Positions 8,837-17,770 of a stretch of 64,000 nt of DNA are shown here, in pieces. The notes beneath the pieces are model-generated. The model was not told the origin of the DNA, searched no databases, and saw only the letters and a list, made by a program, of their open reading frames with translations. The stretch spans positions 310,001 through 374,000 of the forward strand of contig JASSUG010000002.1 in assembly GCA_031963465.1 (NCBI GenBank), given 5' to 3'. The first letter of the stretch is position 1, and the number at the start of each line of letters is the position of its first letter. Made by a program: the position numbers and the translations under genes. The stretch is from Mycoavidus cysteinexigens_B (GTDB lineage: Bacteria > Pseudomonadota > Gammaproteobacteria > Burkholderiales > Burkholderiaceae).

Positions 8837-9057
8837 TATTTACTCCTTCAAGTTTCAGATAAGAATCGAACAAACAACACTCTTTGTCGAGGCCCGCCTT
8901 TCGCAAGTGCATTGCTTATCTGCACTCGCGAAAAACGAACCATTCATCGGCGTACGCTGCATATTTGGCTTACGCTAATGAATACGGCAACGCATATACG
9001 CCCTCTTTTGAGGACTGTACATGCCAAAAAAACGCCGACACCCATGCCGGCCATTGC
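8837..9057. other. Intergenic leader of the histone-like gene with an imperfect hairpin
   Basis: No gene is seen here. An imperfect inverted repeat pairs TTCGCAAGTGCA (8900-8911) with TGCACTCGCGAA (8921-8932), 11 of 12 positions matching around a 9-nt loop. It lies about 65-100 bp upstream of the histone-like start on the minus strand, so it could be a leader hairpin or a protein-binding site. The role is unknown. Confidence 0.45.
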
Positions 9058-9094
9058 TGAAAAAAATCACGGCAAAACCACGTGATTTTTTTCA
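9058..9094 (-). terminator. Strong intrinsic terminator after nrdB
   Basis: The perfect 14-bp stem TGAAAAAAATCACG (9058-9071) / CGTGATTTTTTTCA (9081-9094) has a 9-nt loop and A/T-tracts on both arms. It lies about 60 bp past the nrdB stop on the minus strand and could act in both directions. Confidence 0.85.
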
Positions 9095-9154
9095 TAGAAT
9101 AGTCTTTAAAAGAAGTGTAATTTGCCAGACGTATCATCATCTTGTCTGTCGTCA

Positions 9155-10291
9155 CTATTCCCAATTGAGCGCGCCGCCAGTTTGATACTCAATAACTCGC
9201 GTCTCAAAAAAATTACGCTCTTTCTTTAAGTCAATCATCTCACTCATCCACGGAAAAGGATTCTCTTCTTTTGGAAAAAGCTGCTCAAGGCCAATTTGGG
9301 AACAACGCCGATTACAAATAAAGCGCAAGTAGCCTTTAAACATGGATGCATTCAAGCCAAGCACGCCGCGCGGCATCGTATCTTCGGCGTAACGGTATTC
9401 GAGATCAACCGCTGTTTTGAACAACTCGCGAATTTCCTCGCGAAATTCAGAAGTCCATAAGTGCGGATTTTCGAGTTTGATTTGGTTGATCAAATCAATG
9501 CCAAAATTACAATGCAATGATTCGTCGCGCAAAATGTATTGATATTGCTCAGCCGCGCCAGTCATTTTGTTTTGCCGGCCCAGCGCTAAGATCTGCGTAA
9601 AGCCAACATAAAAGAATAGCCCTTCCATCACGCACGCAAACATGATCAGCGATTTCAGCAAAGCTTGATCAGCGGCTGGCGTGCCGGTCTTAAAAGCAGG
9701 ATCGGTCAAGGTATGAATGAACGGAATCAGGAATTCATCCTTCGCACGGATCGATGGAACCTCGTGGTAAGCATTGAAGATTTCACCTTCGTCTAAGCCC
9801 AGCGATTCGACAATATATTGATACGCATGGGTATGAATCGCCTCTTCAAACGCCTGGCGCAATAGATATTGCCGACACTCAGGCGCTGTAATATGACGAT
9901 ATGTCCCCAGGACAATGTTATTTGCCGCCAACGAATCTGCCGTAACGAAAAATCCGAGATTGCGCTTAACCACTCGGCGCTCATCTTCAGTCAGGCCATT
10001 CGGATCTTTCCACAGCGCGATATCGCGCGACATATTAATTTCTTGCGGCATCCAGTGATTCGCGCAACCAGACAAATATTTTTCCCACGCCCATTTATAT
10101 TTAAACGGAACCAATTGATTCACATCGGTTTTGCCGTTAATGATGCGCTTGTCCGCGGCTTTTACGCGCGCCTCTTGATCAGGTTGGCGAGTCACGCTGT
10201 CAGGCACAGGTCCAGAGGACTCAGGCGAGAAAGAGTGCTGTGCGCCACTTGCGGGAGTTTCAGCTGTAATGTCTTCGTCCCAGTTGAGCAT
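9155..10291 (-). CDS. nrdB: Ribonucleoside-diphosphate reductase, beta subunit (class Ia)
   Basis: This 378-residue R2 protein holds the diiron-tyrosyl radical cofactor for dNTP synthesis. I chose the ATG at 10291, giving MLNWDEDI as in other Burkholderia and preceded by GGTGA; an ATG four codons upstream has no ribosome-binding site. Iron-ligand helices are visible as RQAFEEAIHTHAYQYI and ILRDESLHCNFG. The C-terminus ends FFETRVIEYQTGGALNW, the R1-binding tail. It lies 230 bp downstream of nrdA and is followed by a strong terminator. Confidence 0.96.
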   Translation of the reverse strand: MLNWDEDITAETPASGAQHSFSPESSGPVPDSVTRQPDQEARVKAADKRIINGKTDVNQLVPFKYKWAWEKYLSGCANHWMPQEINMSRDIALWKDPNGLTEDERRVVKRNLGFFVTADSLAANNIVLGTYRHITAPECRQYLLRQAFEEAIHTHAYQYIVESLGLDEGEIFNAYHEVPSIRAKDEFLIPFIHTLTDPAFKTGTPAADQALLKSLIMFACVMEGLFFYVGFTQILALGRQNKMTGAAEQYQYILRDESLHCNFGIDLINQIKLENPHLWTSEFREEIRELFKTAVDLEYRYAEDTMPRGVLGLNASMFKGYLRFICNRRCSQIGLEQLFPKEENPFPWMSEMIDLKKERNFFETRVIEYQTGGALNWE

Positions 10292-10326
10292 AAATTTCAC
10301 CATCGATATAAATCGGTTTGTACCAT

Positions 10327-10400
10327 CTTTTCACAAGGGATAAAAGAGTTCAGTTGTGAAAAGCGCTTTTTTAGTGTTGTATGCAACTTGCATACAACAC
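10327..10400. promoter_or_regulatory. Two perfect inverted repeats in the nrdA-nrdB spacer
   Basis: CTTTTCACAA (10327-10336) pairs with TTGTGAAAAG (10354-10363). GTGTTGTATGC (10374-10384) pairs with GCATACAACAC (10390-10400) around a 5-nt loop. Neither is followed by a T-tract on the relevant strand, so they look more like operators, a processing site or an attenuating leader ahead of nrdB than an intrinsic terminator. Confidence 0.6.
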
Positions 10401-10521
10401 TTCGATTCACTTAAGCGCGCGCGCAGCGCATCGAATTCAATCTTAAACATCGATCGATGCCGCTGGCTTGCTCTTAATTGAGAGGCTCAGCGCGCATCAA
10501 AAAAGAGGCGCGCGCCGTTAC

Positions 10522-13458
10522 TTATTGGCAAGCTTCACACTCATCAAAATCCGCATCGCCCGGCCGCAGCATACACACTGGAGCTGACCCTTGCTCTGCT
10601 GGTGCGAGACTATTCAGGTCAGTACTGTCAGGCGCCAAAGCTGACACTGCGTTTAGTGCACCATGCGCCACTGTTGATTTCTCAACATGGGTAGCGGCCA
10701 TCGTACGCAGATAATAGGTGGTCTTTAAGCCGCGCACCCAAGCGAGCCGATAAATCTCATCCAGCCGCTTGCCAGAAACACCCGCCATATAAATATTTAA
10801 CGATTGCGCTTGATCAATCCATTTCTGCCGGCGAGAGGCTGCTTCAACTAACCATTTAGGGTCAATTTCAAAAGCGGTCGCGTACAGCGCGCGCAACTCA
10901 GCCGGAATCCGGTCGATACGAGTCAACATGCCATCGAAATATTTCAGATCGGCTACCATCACCTCGTCCCACAAACCACGCGCTTTCAAATCACGCACCA
11001 GATAATCGTTCACCATGGTGAACTCACCCGATAGGTTCGATTTCACATAGAGATTTTGGAAGGTTGGCTCAATACACGCCGATACCCCAATAATGTTTGA
11101 AATGGTGGCGGTTGGTGCAATCGCGACGCAATTCGAATTGCGCATGCCGTGCTGAGCAATACGGCTGCGCAACACATCCCAGTCAAGCGAGCTGGTTTGA
11201 TCCACCTCGACATAACCACCACGTGCATCAGCCAAGAGTTTCAGTGTGTCTTGCGGCAAAATCCCTCGCTCCCACAACGAGCCCTGATAGGTTGAGTAGC
11301 AACCACGCTCAGCGGCCAATTCAGTCGAAGCCCAATATGCGTAATAACACACGGTTTCCATCGAACGATCAGCAAATTCAACCGCAGCCTGCGAAGCATA
11401 GGGATAACGCAATAAATGCAAGCAATCTTGGAAACCCATAATGCCCAGCCCTACTGGCCGATGCTTCAAATTTGAATGGCGCGCCTTTTGCACAGCGTAA
11501 TAATTGATATCAATCACATTGTCGAGCATGCGCATTGCCGTTTGAATGGTCTTTTTCAGCTTAGCGTGATCAAGCGCTAAGCTGCCATCTGCCTGCTGGC
11601 TGAGATGCGCCACCAAATTGACTGAACCCAAATTACATACTGCGATTTCACTCTCATTAGTATTGAGCGTAATTTCGGTACACAAATTCGACGAATGCAC
11701 GACCCCAACGTGCTGCTGCGGGGAGCGGATATTGCACGGATCTTTGAATGTAATCCAAGGGTGACCGGTTTCAAACAGCATGCCCAGCATTTTGCGCCAC
11801 AACTGAGCCGCGGATACTTTCTTAAAGAGCGCAATCTCGCCACGCGCCGCCTTCTCTTCATAGCCTACGTAAGCAGTTTCAAATTCAGCGCCAAATTTAT
11901 CGTGCAAATCCGGGCAGCTTGAAGGGGAAAACAAGGTCCAATCTGCGCCTTCATTCACGCGCTTCATAAAGAGATCGGGAATCCAGTTGGCCGTATTCAT
12001 ATCGTGCGTGCGGCGACGATCATCCCCCGTGTTTTTGCGCAACTCGAGAAATTCTTCAATATCTAAATGCCATGTTTCCAGATAAGCACATACCGCGCCT
12101 TTACGTTTGCCGCCTTGATTGACAGCAACCGCGGTGTCGTTGACCACCTTTAGAAAAGGCACGACCCCTTGCGACTTACCATTGGTACCTTTGATATGCG
12201 AGCCTAGCGCGCGTACCTGCGTCCAATCATTGCCCAAGCCGCCGGCAAATTTTGACAATAACGCGTTTTCTTTTAATGCCTCATAAATACCCTCTAGATC
12301 ATCGTCCACCGTTGTCAAATAACATGACGACAATTGCGCGCGACGCGTGCCAGAATTAAAGAGGGTTGGGGTCGAACTCATGAAATCGAATTTTGACAGC
12401 ACATGATAAAACTCAATCGCCCACGCCTCAGGATCGGCTTCATTCAGTGCAAGTCCCATCGCCACTCGCATAAAAAAGGCTTGCGGCAGTTCAATCCGCT
12501 GTCCCTCATGATGCAGAAAGTAACGATCATAGAGGGTTTGCAAGCCGAGATAACCAAATTGCAAATCGCGGCTGGCGTCAAGCGTTGCGCCTAGCTTTTC
12601 TAGATCGAACTGCAATAACTTGTCATCAAGCAGTTCAGCTGCGATACCTCGTTTAATAAATTGCGGGAAATATTCAGCATAACGAGTGGCCATTTCTGCT
12701 GGCGAGACTTCTTCCGCAAGCACTTCGCGGCGCATCGTGTGCAGCAAAATACGCGCCGTTACCTGACTGTAGGCCGGATCTTGCTCAATCATCGTACGCG
12801 CAGCAAGAATGGCTGAATCGTAGACTTGACTAATCGGCACCCCATGGTAAAGATTTTTAATTGTTTCAGTCACAATCGGCTCGGCTTGCACCTCGCTGCC
12901 TAAACCCTCGCACGCGCTGACAATCAGCGCATTAAGTGCAGATAAATCAAGCGGCCGCATCCCTGGCCCATCGGTTACCTGGATCACGCCCTCTAGGGTG
13001 GGCTGCGCCTGATCACTCAACGCACGCTCTTGAGCGCGCTTTTCTCGATACAACACATAGGCACGTGCGACGTTATGCTCGCCGGCGCGCATTAACGCAA
13101 GCTCAACTTGATCTTGAATGTCTTCAATATGAAACGTGCCGCCAGCAGGACGGCTACGCATCAGCGCATGCACTACATCTTGTGTGAACTGAGCGACTTG
13201 TTCGCGCACACGAGTTGAAACAGTGCCTTGCCCCCCATTAACCGCCAAAAAGGCCTTCGTCATGGCAACTTCTATTTTAGAAGGCTCAAATATCACCACG
13301 GCGCCATTACGGCGGATCACTTTATAGTCCGCTACCGTGTCTGTCTGCGTAGCCAAAGCCGACGCAGCATTTTTACTATGGGAGTTATCTTGATTGATAA
13401 CGGGGCGGCCAATCGGCGCGCTCTCTTCGGCCGGGGCCTGATGTGCGGTGGTTTGCAT
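10522..13458 (-). CDS. nrdA: Ribonucleoside-diphosphate reductase, alpha subunit (class Ia)
   Basis: The 978-residue R1 protein is the catalytic subunit that reduces NDPs to dNDPs. The ATG at 13458 follows TAGGAG by 8 nt; a TTG two codons earlier is less likely. An N-terminal ATP-cone (VIRRNGAVVIFEPSKIEVAMTKAF region, split here by description) regulates activity. The barrel holds the catalytic-site motifs NSGTRRAQLSSCYL and NLCTEITLNTNESE. The C-terminus carries the redox-shuttle pair in DECEACQ. The length is typical of Burkholderia. Paired NrdR-like boxes lie about 210-255 bp upstream. Confidence 0.97.
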   Translation of the reverse strand: MQTTAHQAPAEESAPIGRPVINQDNSHSKNAASALATQTDTVADYKVIRRNGAVVIFEPSKIEVAMTKAFLAVNGGQGTVSTRVREQVAQFTQDVVHALMRSRPAGGTFHIEDIQDQVELALMRAGEHNVARAYVLYREKRAQERALSDQAQPTLEGVIQVTDGPGMRPLDLSALNALIVSACEGLGSEVQAEPIVTETIKNLYHGVPISQVYDSAILAARTMIEQDPAYSQVTARILLHTMRREVLAEEVSPAEMATRYAEYFPQFIKRGIAAELLDDKLLQFDLEKLGATLDASRDLQFGYLGLQTLYDRYFLHHEGQRIELPQAFFMRVAMGLALNEADPEAWAIEFYHVLSKFDFMSSTPTLFNSGTRRAQLSSCYLTTVDDDLEGIYEALKENALLSKFAGGLGNDWTQVRALGSHIKGTNGKSQGVVPFLKVVNDTAVAVNQGGKRKGAVCAYLETWHLDIEEFLELRKNTGDDRRRTHDMNTANWIPDLFMKRVNEGADWTLFSPSSCPDLHDKFGAEFETAYVGYEEKAARGEIALFKKVSAAQLWRKMLGMLFETGHPWITFKDPCNIRSPQQHVGVVHSSNLCTEITLNTNESEIAVCNLGSVNLVAHLSQQADGSLALDHAKLKKTIQTAMRMLDNVIDINYYAVQKARHSNLKHRPVGLGIMGFQDCLHLLRYPYASQAAVEFADRSMETVCYYAYWASTELAAERGCYSTYQGSLWERGILPQDTLKLLADARGGYVEVDQTSSLDWDVLRSRIAQHGMRNSNCVAIAPTATISNIIGVSACIEPTFQNLYVKSNLSGEFTMVNDYLVRDLKARGLWDEVMVADLKYFDGMLTRIDRIPAELRALYATAFEIDPKWLVEAASRRQKWIDQAQSLNIYMAGVSGKRLDEIYRLAWVRGLKTTYYLRTMAATHVEKSTVAHGALNAVSALAPDSTDLNSLAPAEQGSAPVCMLRPGDADFDECEACQ

Positions 13459-13666
13459 CAGCAAAACTCCTAGTCTATTTGATGAAGGCGCGGCAAAACC
13501 GCGGCTGAAAATAAGAAATGGTCTTCAAAGCTATGCGCGTTTACGTCTACGAATAGGGCTGGGAAAATGAGCACAATACGAGCCTAGCACTGATTCATAC
13601 CCAGTTTGCTGTCAAACTTTGCACGCTGTGCTTGAGCATATTGCATTGTCACTAAGATAGTTCGGA

Positions 13667-13713
13667 CCACAAGATATAGTGTTAAACAAAACATCGAATA
13701 CCAAGTATAGTGA
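13667..13713. promoter_or_regulatory. Paired NrdR-box-like operators upstream of nrdA
   Basis: Box 1, CCACAAGATATAGTGT (13667-13682), and box 2, ATACCAAGTATAGTGA (13698-13713), both fit the NrdR consensus aCAcwAtATaTwGTGt with few mismatches. Their starts are 31 bp apart, the three-turn spacing known for NrdR pairs. NrdR represses ribonucleotide reductase operons when dATP is high. The rest of the 360-bp gap between nrdA and ampD shows no gene. Confidence 0.7.
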
Positions 13714-13821
13714 ATTTATGAGGCACTGAACACTGCTTTATTTTTTATTTACACCCTTGACTTTTGTGAATTCGCGCTACGAACATACTAAACTATACGC
13801 CACAAACCGACTCCGCCTAGA

Positions 13822-14439
13822 TCAGCTAGCGCTCTCTGAGCGCTCGGACATTAACTCACGCCCATTGGGCGCTTGGTAAGGAAAATAAACTTCAGCAAGA
13901 CCGCTCAAAACACGCAAACGCTGCCAATCAAAATGGGGGCCTGGGTCAGTTTTGCGCCCAGGAGCAATATCCTCATGTCCAACCAGGGCGCCAATTGGAT
14001 AGCGATCCATAAGGGCTTTAATCAGTTCTGCCAGCTTAAGATATTGAGTGGCTTCAAATGGGACCGTGTCGCTCCCTTCAAGTTCAATCCCAATCGAAAA
14101 ATCATTGCACCCTTCACGCCCGAAAAAATTGGAGGCTCCCGCATGCCAAGCGCGGTCGTCGCAAGAGACAAATTGCTGCAATTCGCCATTACGCCGAATC
14201 AGAAAATGAGCAGATAACTGCAGCCGCCGTATCTCACCGTAAGATGAATGCGCCTCAAAATCAAGTCGATTACAAAAGAACTCAGCCACTTGTGGCCCAC
14301 CAAATTCACCTGGCGGCAGACTAATATTATGGATCACAATCAGCGTCGGCGTAATACCAATCGGCCGCGCATTAAAATTAGGAGACTTTTGTGGAGATAC
14401 AGCCTCAATCCAGCCAGACGCATCAATCATCAACCGCAT
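13822..14439 (-). CDS. ampD: 1,6-anhydro-N-acetylmuramyl-L-alanine amidase
   Basis: From the ATG at 14439, 2 bp after the upstream stop, the protein is 205 residues. This cytoplasmic zinc amidase removes the stem peptide from anhydro-muropeptides during wall recycling. Zinc ligands are visible: His in LIVIHNISLP, and His plus Asp in VGHEDIAPGRKTDPGPHFDW. The substrate loop REGCNDFSIGIELEG is conserved. There is no signal peptide, so it is AmpD rather than an exported AmiD. It is probably co-transcribed with the PP0621-family gene. Confidence 0.95.
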   Translation of the reverse strand: MRLMIDASGWIEAVSPQKSPNFNARPIGITPTLIVIHNISLPPGEFGGPQVAEFFCNRLDFEAHSSYGEIRRLQLSAHFLIRRNGELQQFVSCDDRAWHAGASNFFGREGCNDFSIGIELEGSDTVPFEATQYLKLAELIKALMDRYPIGALVGHEDIAPGRKTDPGPHFDWQRLRVLSGLAEVYFPYQAPNGRELMSERSESAS

Positions 14440-14441
14440 AT

Positions 14442-14705
14442 TTAGCGCTTGCGCCCCGCGGTCTGTGCATAGCGCCGAGCGTGCGCCATGGTGCAAAATG
14501 ACTTACCATGAGCGTGCTGGATTTCGACCGCGGGGACATACACACCGCATTCGGCACAGCGCACCACACGCTCAACGCCTGAGTCAGAGTGCCCATGAGG
14601 CCGGTGCTTTGGATCGAACGCATCAAGATTAAGATAGCGCATCGCACGCCGCCAAAGGGCTCTGCCAAGCAGGTACAAAACGATATAAAGAAGAATTCGA
14701 CGCAT
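14442..14705 (-). CDS. PP0621-family small membrane-anchored protein
   Basis: From the ATG at 14705, preceded by AAAGGT, the product is 87 residues. An N-terminal hydrophobic segment (RRILLYIVLYLLGRALW) anchors it. A short C-terminal part has a Cys pair in VVRCAECGVYVPA and a further Cys in HGKSFCTMAHAR, a zinc-ribbon-like arrangement. Proteins of this kind precede ampD in many betaproteobacteria. The function is unknown. Confidence 0.75.
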   Translation of the reverse strand: MRRILLYIVLYLLGRALWRRAMRYLNLDAFDPKHRPHGHSDSGVERVVRCAECGVYVPAVEIQHAHGKSFCTMAHARRYAQTAGRKR

Positions 14706-14760
14706 AAATAAGCTACCTTTTCTAAGCTGCATTTAAACTCGACTGTTTTGCAACAGTCTT

Positions 14761-15642
14761 TTAAAGAGTTGGGCGCCGCAACAGCACTTCAAACACGAAA
14801 TGGCTCCCCACATAAGCCAGCAAAAGCGCCATAAAGGCGGCCAAGACCCAGCGTAAAGCGGTGCGGCCACGCCAACCATACAATTTCCGACCCAGTAAGA
14901 TTGCGCCGAACATGATCCATGACAAACCAGCAAAGACCGTTTTGTGATCAAAGCGCAAAGCGCGGTCAAATAACTGCTCACTAAAAAGAATACCTGAAAC
15001 CAGGGCCAACGTGAGTAAGACAAAACCGGCGCCGATTAAACGAAATAGCAATTTTTCCAGCGTGAGCAATGGCGGCAACGAATCCAGCCAGCTGCCTAAG
15101 CAGTTTTGTTCTAGCGCCGCGTGCTGCATAGGCTGGCCCACAACCCGATGCAATCTACGCTCAACCAGTAACATCAGCAGTGCATGCAAAGCCATCAGAG
15201 CCAACAAGCCGTAAGCGACGTTCGCCATCACAAAATGAAATTTAAAAAGCGGATTGGCGGCATAGGGCAGTAACTGCACGCCCCCAAATGCAAGCGGCAA
15301 TAACGAGGCGACACAAGCCAGTGGCAAGGCCAATAAACTTAAACCCTCTAACTCAAAGAAAAAACTTTCAAGCCAGTAAATGCCAATGCTAAGCCACAGC
15401 ATTGCTGATAAAGCAAAGGCAAAACCAAAAATCATCGCATCCGACAAAAAGATGGTGAGATACAGTAAGCTCCCATGCGAGATGAGTGCGCCCGCCAGCC
15501 ATAAACGGTTCCAACTCAAACGTGGCTGCGCCGGCAAACCACTATCATTAATCGCGAAACCTCCCCGCCAGCGCTGGTACCAAGCTACAGATGCCAGGCC
15601 ACCATAGAGTGCCGCCGTCAACAGGTACAGTACAATAGTCAT
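14761..15642 (-). CDS. CcsA/YpjD-like cytochrome c assembly family membrane protein
   Basis: This 293-residue polytopic inner-membrane protein has about eight hydrophobic segments, starting with MTIVLYLLTAALYGGLASVAW. It fits the CcsA/ResC/HemX family that handles heme during cytochrome c maturation, in the short YpjD form that pairs with ffh in many proteobacteria. It is divergent from ffh, with 70 bp between the starts. Whether it takes part in cytochrome maturation is not established for the YpjD subgroup. Confidence 0.85.
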   Translation of the reverse strand: MTIVLYLLTAALYGGLASVAWYQRWRGGFAINDSGLPAQPRLSWNRLWLAGALISHGSLLYLTIFLSDAMIFGFAFALSAMLWLSIGIYWLESFFFELEGLSLLALPLACVASLLPLAFGGVQLLPYAANPLFKFHFVMANVAYGLLALMALHALLMLLVERRLHRVVGQPMQHAALEQNCLGSWLDSLPPLLTLEKLLFRLIGAGFVLLTLALVSGILFSEQLFDRALRFDHKTVFAGLSWIMFGAILLGRKLYGWRGRTALRWVLAAFMALLLAYVGSHFVFEVLLRRPTL

Positions 15643-15712
15643 AACCTTAGTTTACCTGAGTCCCTGATTTCTCAAAAGTTGTTTATAAAACTACAACTCA
15701 TTCACTATTTAT

Positions 15713-17077
15713 ATGTTTGATACTCTAACTCAGCGCATGGCGCGCATCGTCAAAACGCTGCGCGGCGAAGCCCGTTTAACTGAAGCCAATACACAGCAAA
15801 TGCTGCGCGAGGTGCGCCTGGCTTTGCTCGAAGCAGATGTCGCGCTGCCGGTTGTGCGCGCATTGACTACCCGTATAAAAGAAAAAGCCCTCGGCGAAGA
15901 GGTTATCGGCAATTTGACGCCAGGCCAAGCGTTAGTCGGCGTTGTCCAGCGCGAACTCACCGCCGTCATGGGCGGCGATTATGCAGGCCAAGCGGCAGAA
16001 TTACAGTTGGCGGTTAAAGCGCCCGCGATCATTTTAATGGCAGGCTTGCAAGGTGCGGGCAAAACCACCACCGTCGGTAAACTTGCCAAGTTTTTGCGCG
16101 AAAAACAGAAAAAAAAGGTACTGACTGTTTCATGCGACATCTATCGCCCAGCGGCCATTGCTCAGCTCAAAACAGTGACCGAACAGGCCAAGGCTGACTT
16201 TTTTCCTTCGCAGCCCGAACAATCCGTGCTTGAAATCGCGCAGGCAGCACTCGATTGGGCACAACGCCACTACCATGACGTACTGATCGTCGATACTGCC
16301 GGCCGCCTGGGTATCGACGAAGCTATGATGCAAGAAATTGCAGCTTTACACAGCACCTTAAACCCCGCTGAAACTCTATTTGTGGTCGATGCCATGCTCG
16401 GGCAAGATGCGGTAAATAGTGCGCAAGCCTTCAATGCCACGCTGCCACTGACGGGTATTGTATTAACCAAGCTCGATGGCGATGCACGCGGTGGCGCGGC
16501 TTTATCAGTGCGTCAGATTACAGGCCAGCCGATTAAATTTGTGGGCGTAGGTGAAAAACTTGACGGTCTCGAGGTCTTTCACCCGGGCCGCATGGCCAGT
16601 CGGATTCTCGGCATGGGTGATCTATTCTCTCTGGTCGAGCAAGCACAACATAAAGTTGATGTACAGGCCGCACAGCAACTCGCCAATAAGGTCAAAAAAG
16701 GGGACTTTAATCTCGATGACTTTAAGACCCAGCTCTCGCAAATGAAAAACATGGGTGGCCTCTCATCACTGCTTGATAAATTACCCGCACAATTTCAGGC
16801 CGCCAGCAACCCGCTGAAGATGAATCAAGCCGAAGGCCAAATACGCCGCATGGAAGGCATGATTAACGCTATGACGCCCCTTGAGCGCAAAAAACCGGAG
16901 CTCCTTAAAGCCAGCCGCAAACGCCGGGTCGCTACCGGCGCGGGGGTCCAGGTGCAAGAACTCAATCGCATGCTGTCGCAATTCGATCAAATGCGCACGA
17001 TGATGAAAAAGCTCAAAGGGGGTAACGTGGCGAACATGATGCGCGGCCTAAAAGGCATGATGCCAGGTATGCGCTAA
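15713..17077 (+). CDS. ffh: Signal recognition particle GTPase
   Basis: This 454-residue SRP54 homologue targets nascent membrane proteins with 4.5S RNA and FtsY. The N domain covers residues 1-90. The G domain has GLQGAGKTTTVGKLA, DTAGR and TKLDGDARGG. The Met-rich M domain (MMKKLKGGNVANMMRGLKG) ends the protein. The length is normal. Confidence 0.98.
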   Translation: MFDTLTQRMARIVKTLRGEARLTEANTQQMLREVRLALLEADVALPVVRALTTRIKEKALGEEVIGNLTPGQALVGVVQRELTAVMGGDYAGQAAELQLAVKAPAIILMAGLQGAGKTTTVGKLAKFLREKQKKKVLTVSCDIYRPAAIAQLKTVTEQAKADFFPSQPEQSVLEIAQAALDWAQRHYHDVLIVDTAGRLGIDEAMMQEIAALHSTLNPAETLFVVDAMLGQDAVNSAQAFNATLPLTGIVLTKLDGDARGGAALSVRQITGQPIKFVGVGEKLDGLEVFHPGRMASRILGMGDLFSLVEQAQHKVDVQAAQQLANKVKKGDFNLDDFKTQLSQMKNMGGLSSLLDKLPAQFQAASNPLKMNQAEGQIRRMEGMINAMTPLERKKPELLKASRKRRVATGAGVQVQELNRMLSQFDQMRTMMKKLKGGNVANMMRGLKGMMPGMR

Positions 17078-17161
17078 GTCCCCTAAGTTACTGCAGAATC
17101 TATCCCCAATACCGCCCACGTCCCCTAAAAGGAAGCGGGCGGCTACCAGGCATACTTGGCG

Positions 17162-17758
17162 TCAAAGCTGACGAATAAACGCCCGCGTTCCGGCCAGCAG
17201 CATTTCAACCGAAATCGCAATTAAGACTAACCCCATCAAGCGTTCAATGGCGACCACCGCGCGCGGGCCGAGAAAGCGCTGAATGCGATCTGCCAAAATC
17301 AACACAATTGCACACACCCCCATGGTGACCGTCAGCGCACCAATCCACTCAATAGTCTGCCCAGGCCCTTGCGAAGAAAGCAGCATCACCGTTGCCATTG
17401 CCGAGGGTCCCGCTAGCGCAGGAATAGCGAGTGGCACAATCAACGGCTCACCGCTGATTTCAGCAGTCATTGGGTCATCCGCAGCTGGAAAAACCATCCG
17501 CAGAGCAATGATGAAAAGGATAATGGCGCCTGCCAGTTGCAACGATGTATCAGTCAAGTGCATCAGACGCAAAAAATGCTCGCCCATCAACATAAAGACC
17601 AGCAACGTCACAAAAGCAATCCCCACTTCGCGCAGCACCACCCAGACGCGCCGTTCGGCGGCGACATTGCGGAGCGCATTAATGCAAATGGGAATATTGC
17701 CAAGCGGATCAACAATCAAAAGCAATAAAATGGTCGCGGTTATAAAATCATATTGCAC
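17162..17758 (-). CDS. MarC-family integral membrane protein
   Basis: The 198-residue protein starts at a GTG (17758) preceded by AAAGGAAAAG. It has six hydrophobic segments and the family motif LLLIVDPLGNIPI near the start. MarC (UPF0056) proteins sit in the inner membrane and their function is unknown. It lies 12 bp after proS on the same strand and is probably co-transcribed. Confidence 0.9.
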   Translation of the reverse strand: MQYDFITATILLLLIVDPLGNIPICINALRNVAAERRVWVVLREVGIAFVTLLVFMLMGEHFLRLMHLTDTSLQLAGAIILFIIALRMVFPAADDPMTAEISGEPLIVPLAIPALAGPSAMATVMLLSSQGPGQTIEWIGALTVTMGVCAIVLILADRIQRFLGPRAVVAIERLMGLVLIAISVEMLLAGTRAFIRQL

Positions 17759-17770
17759 AATACTTTTCCT

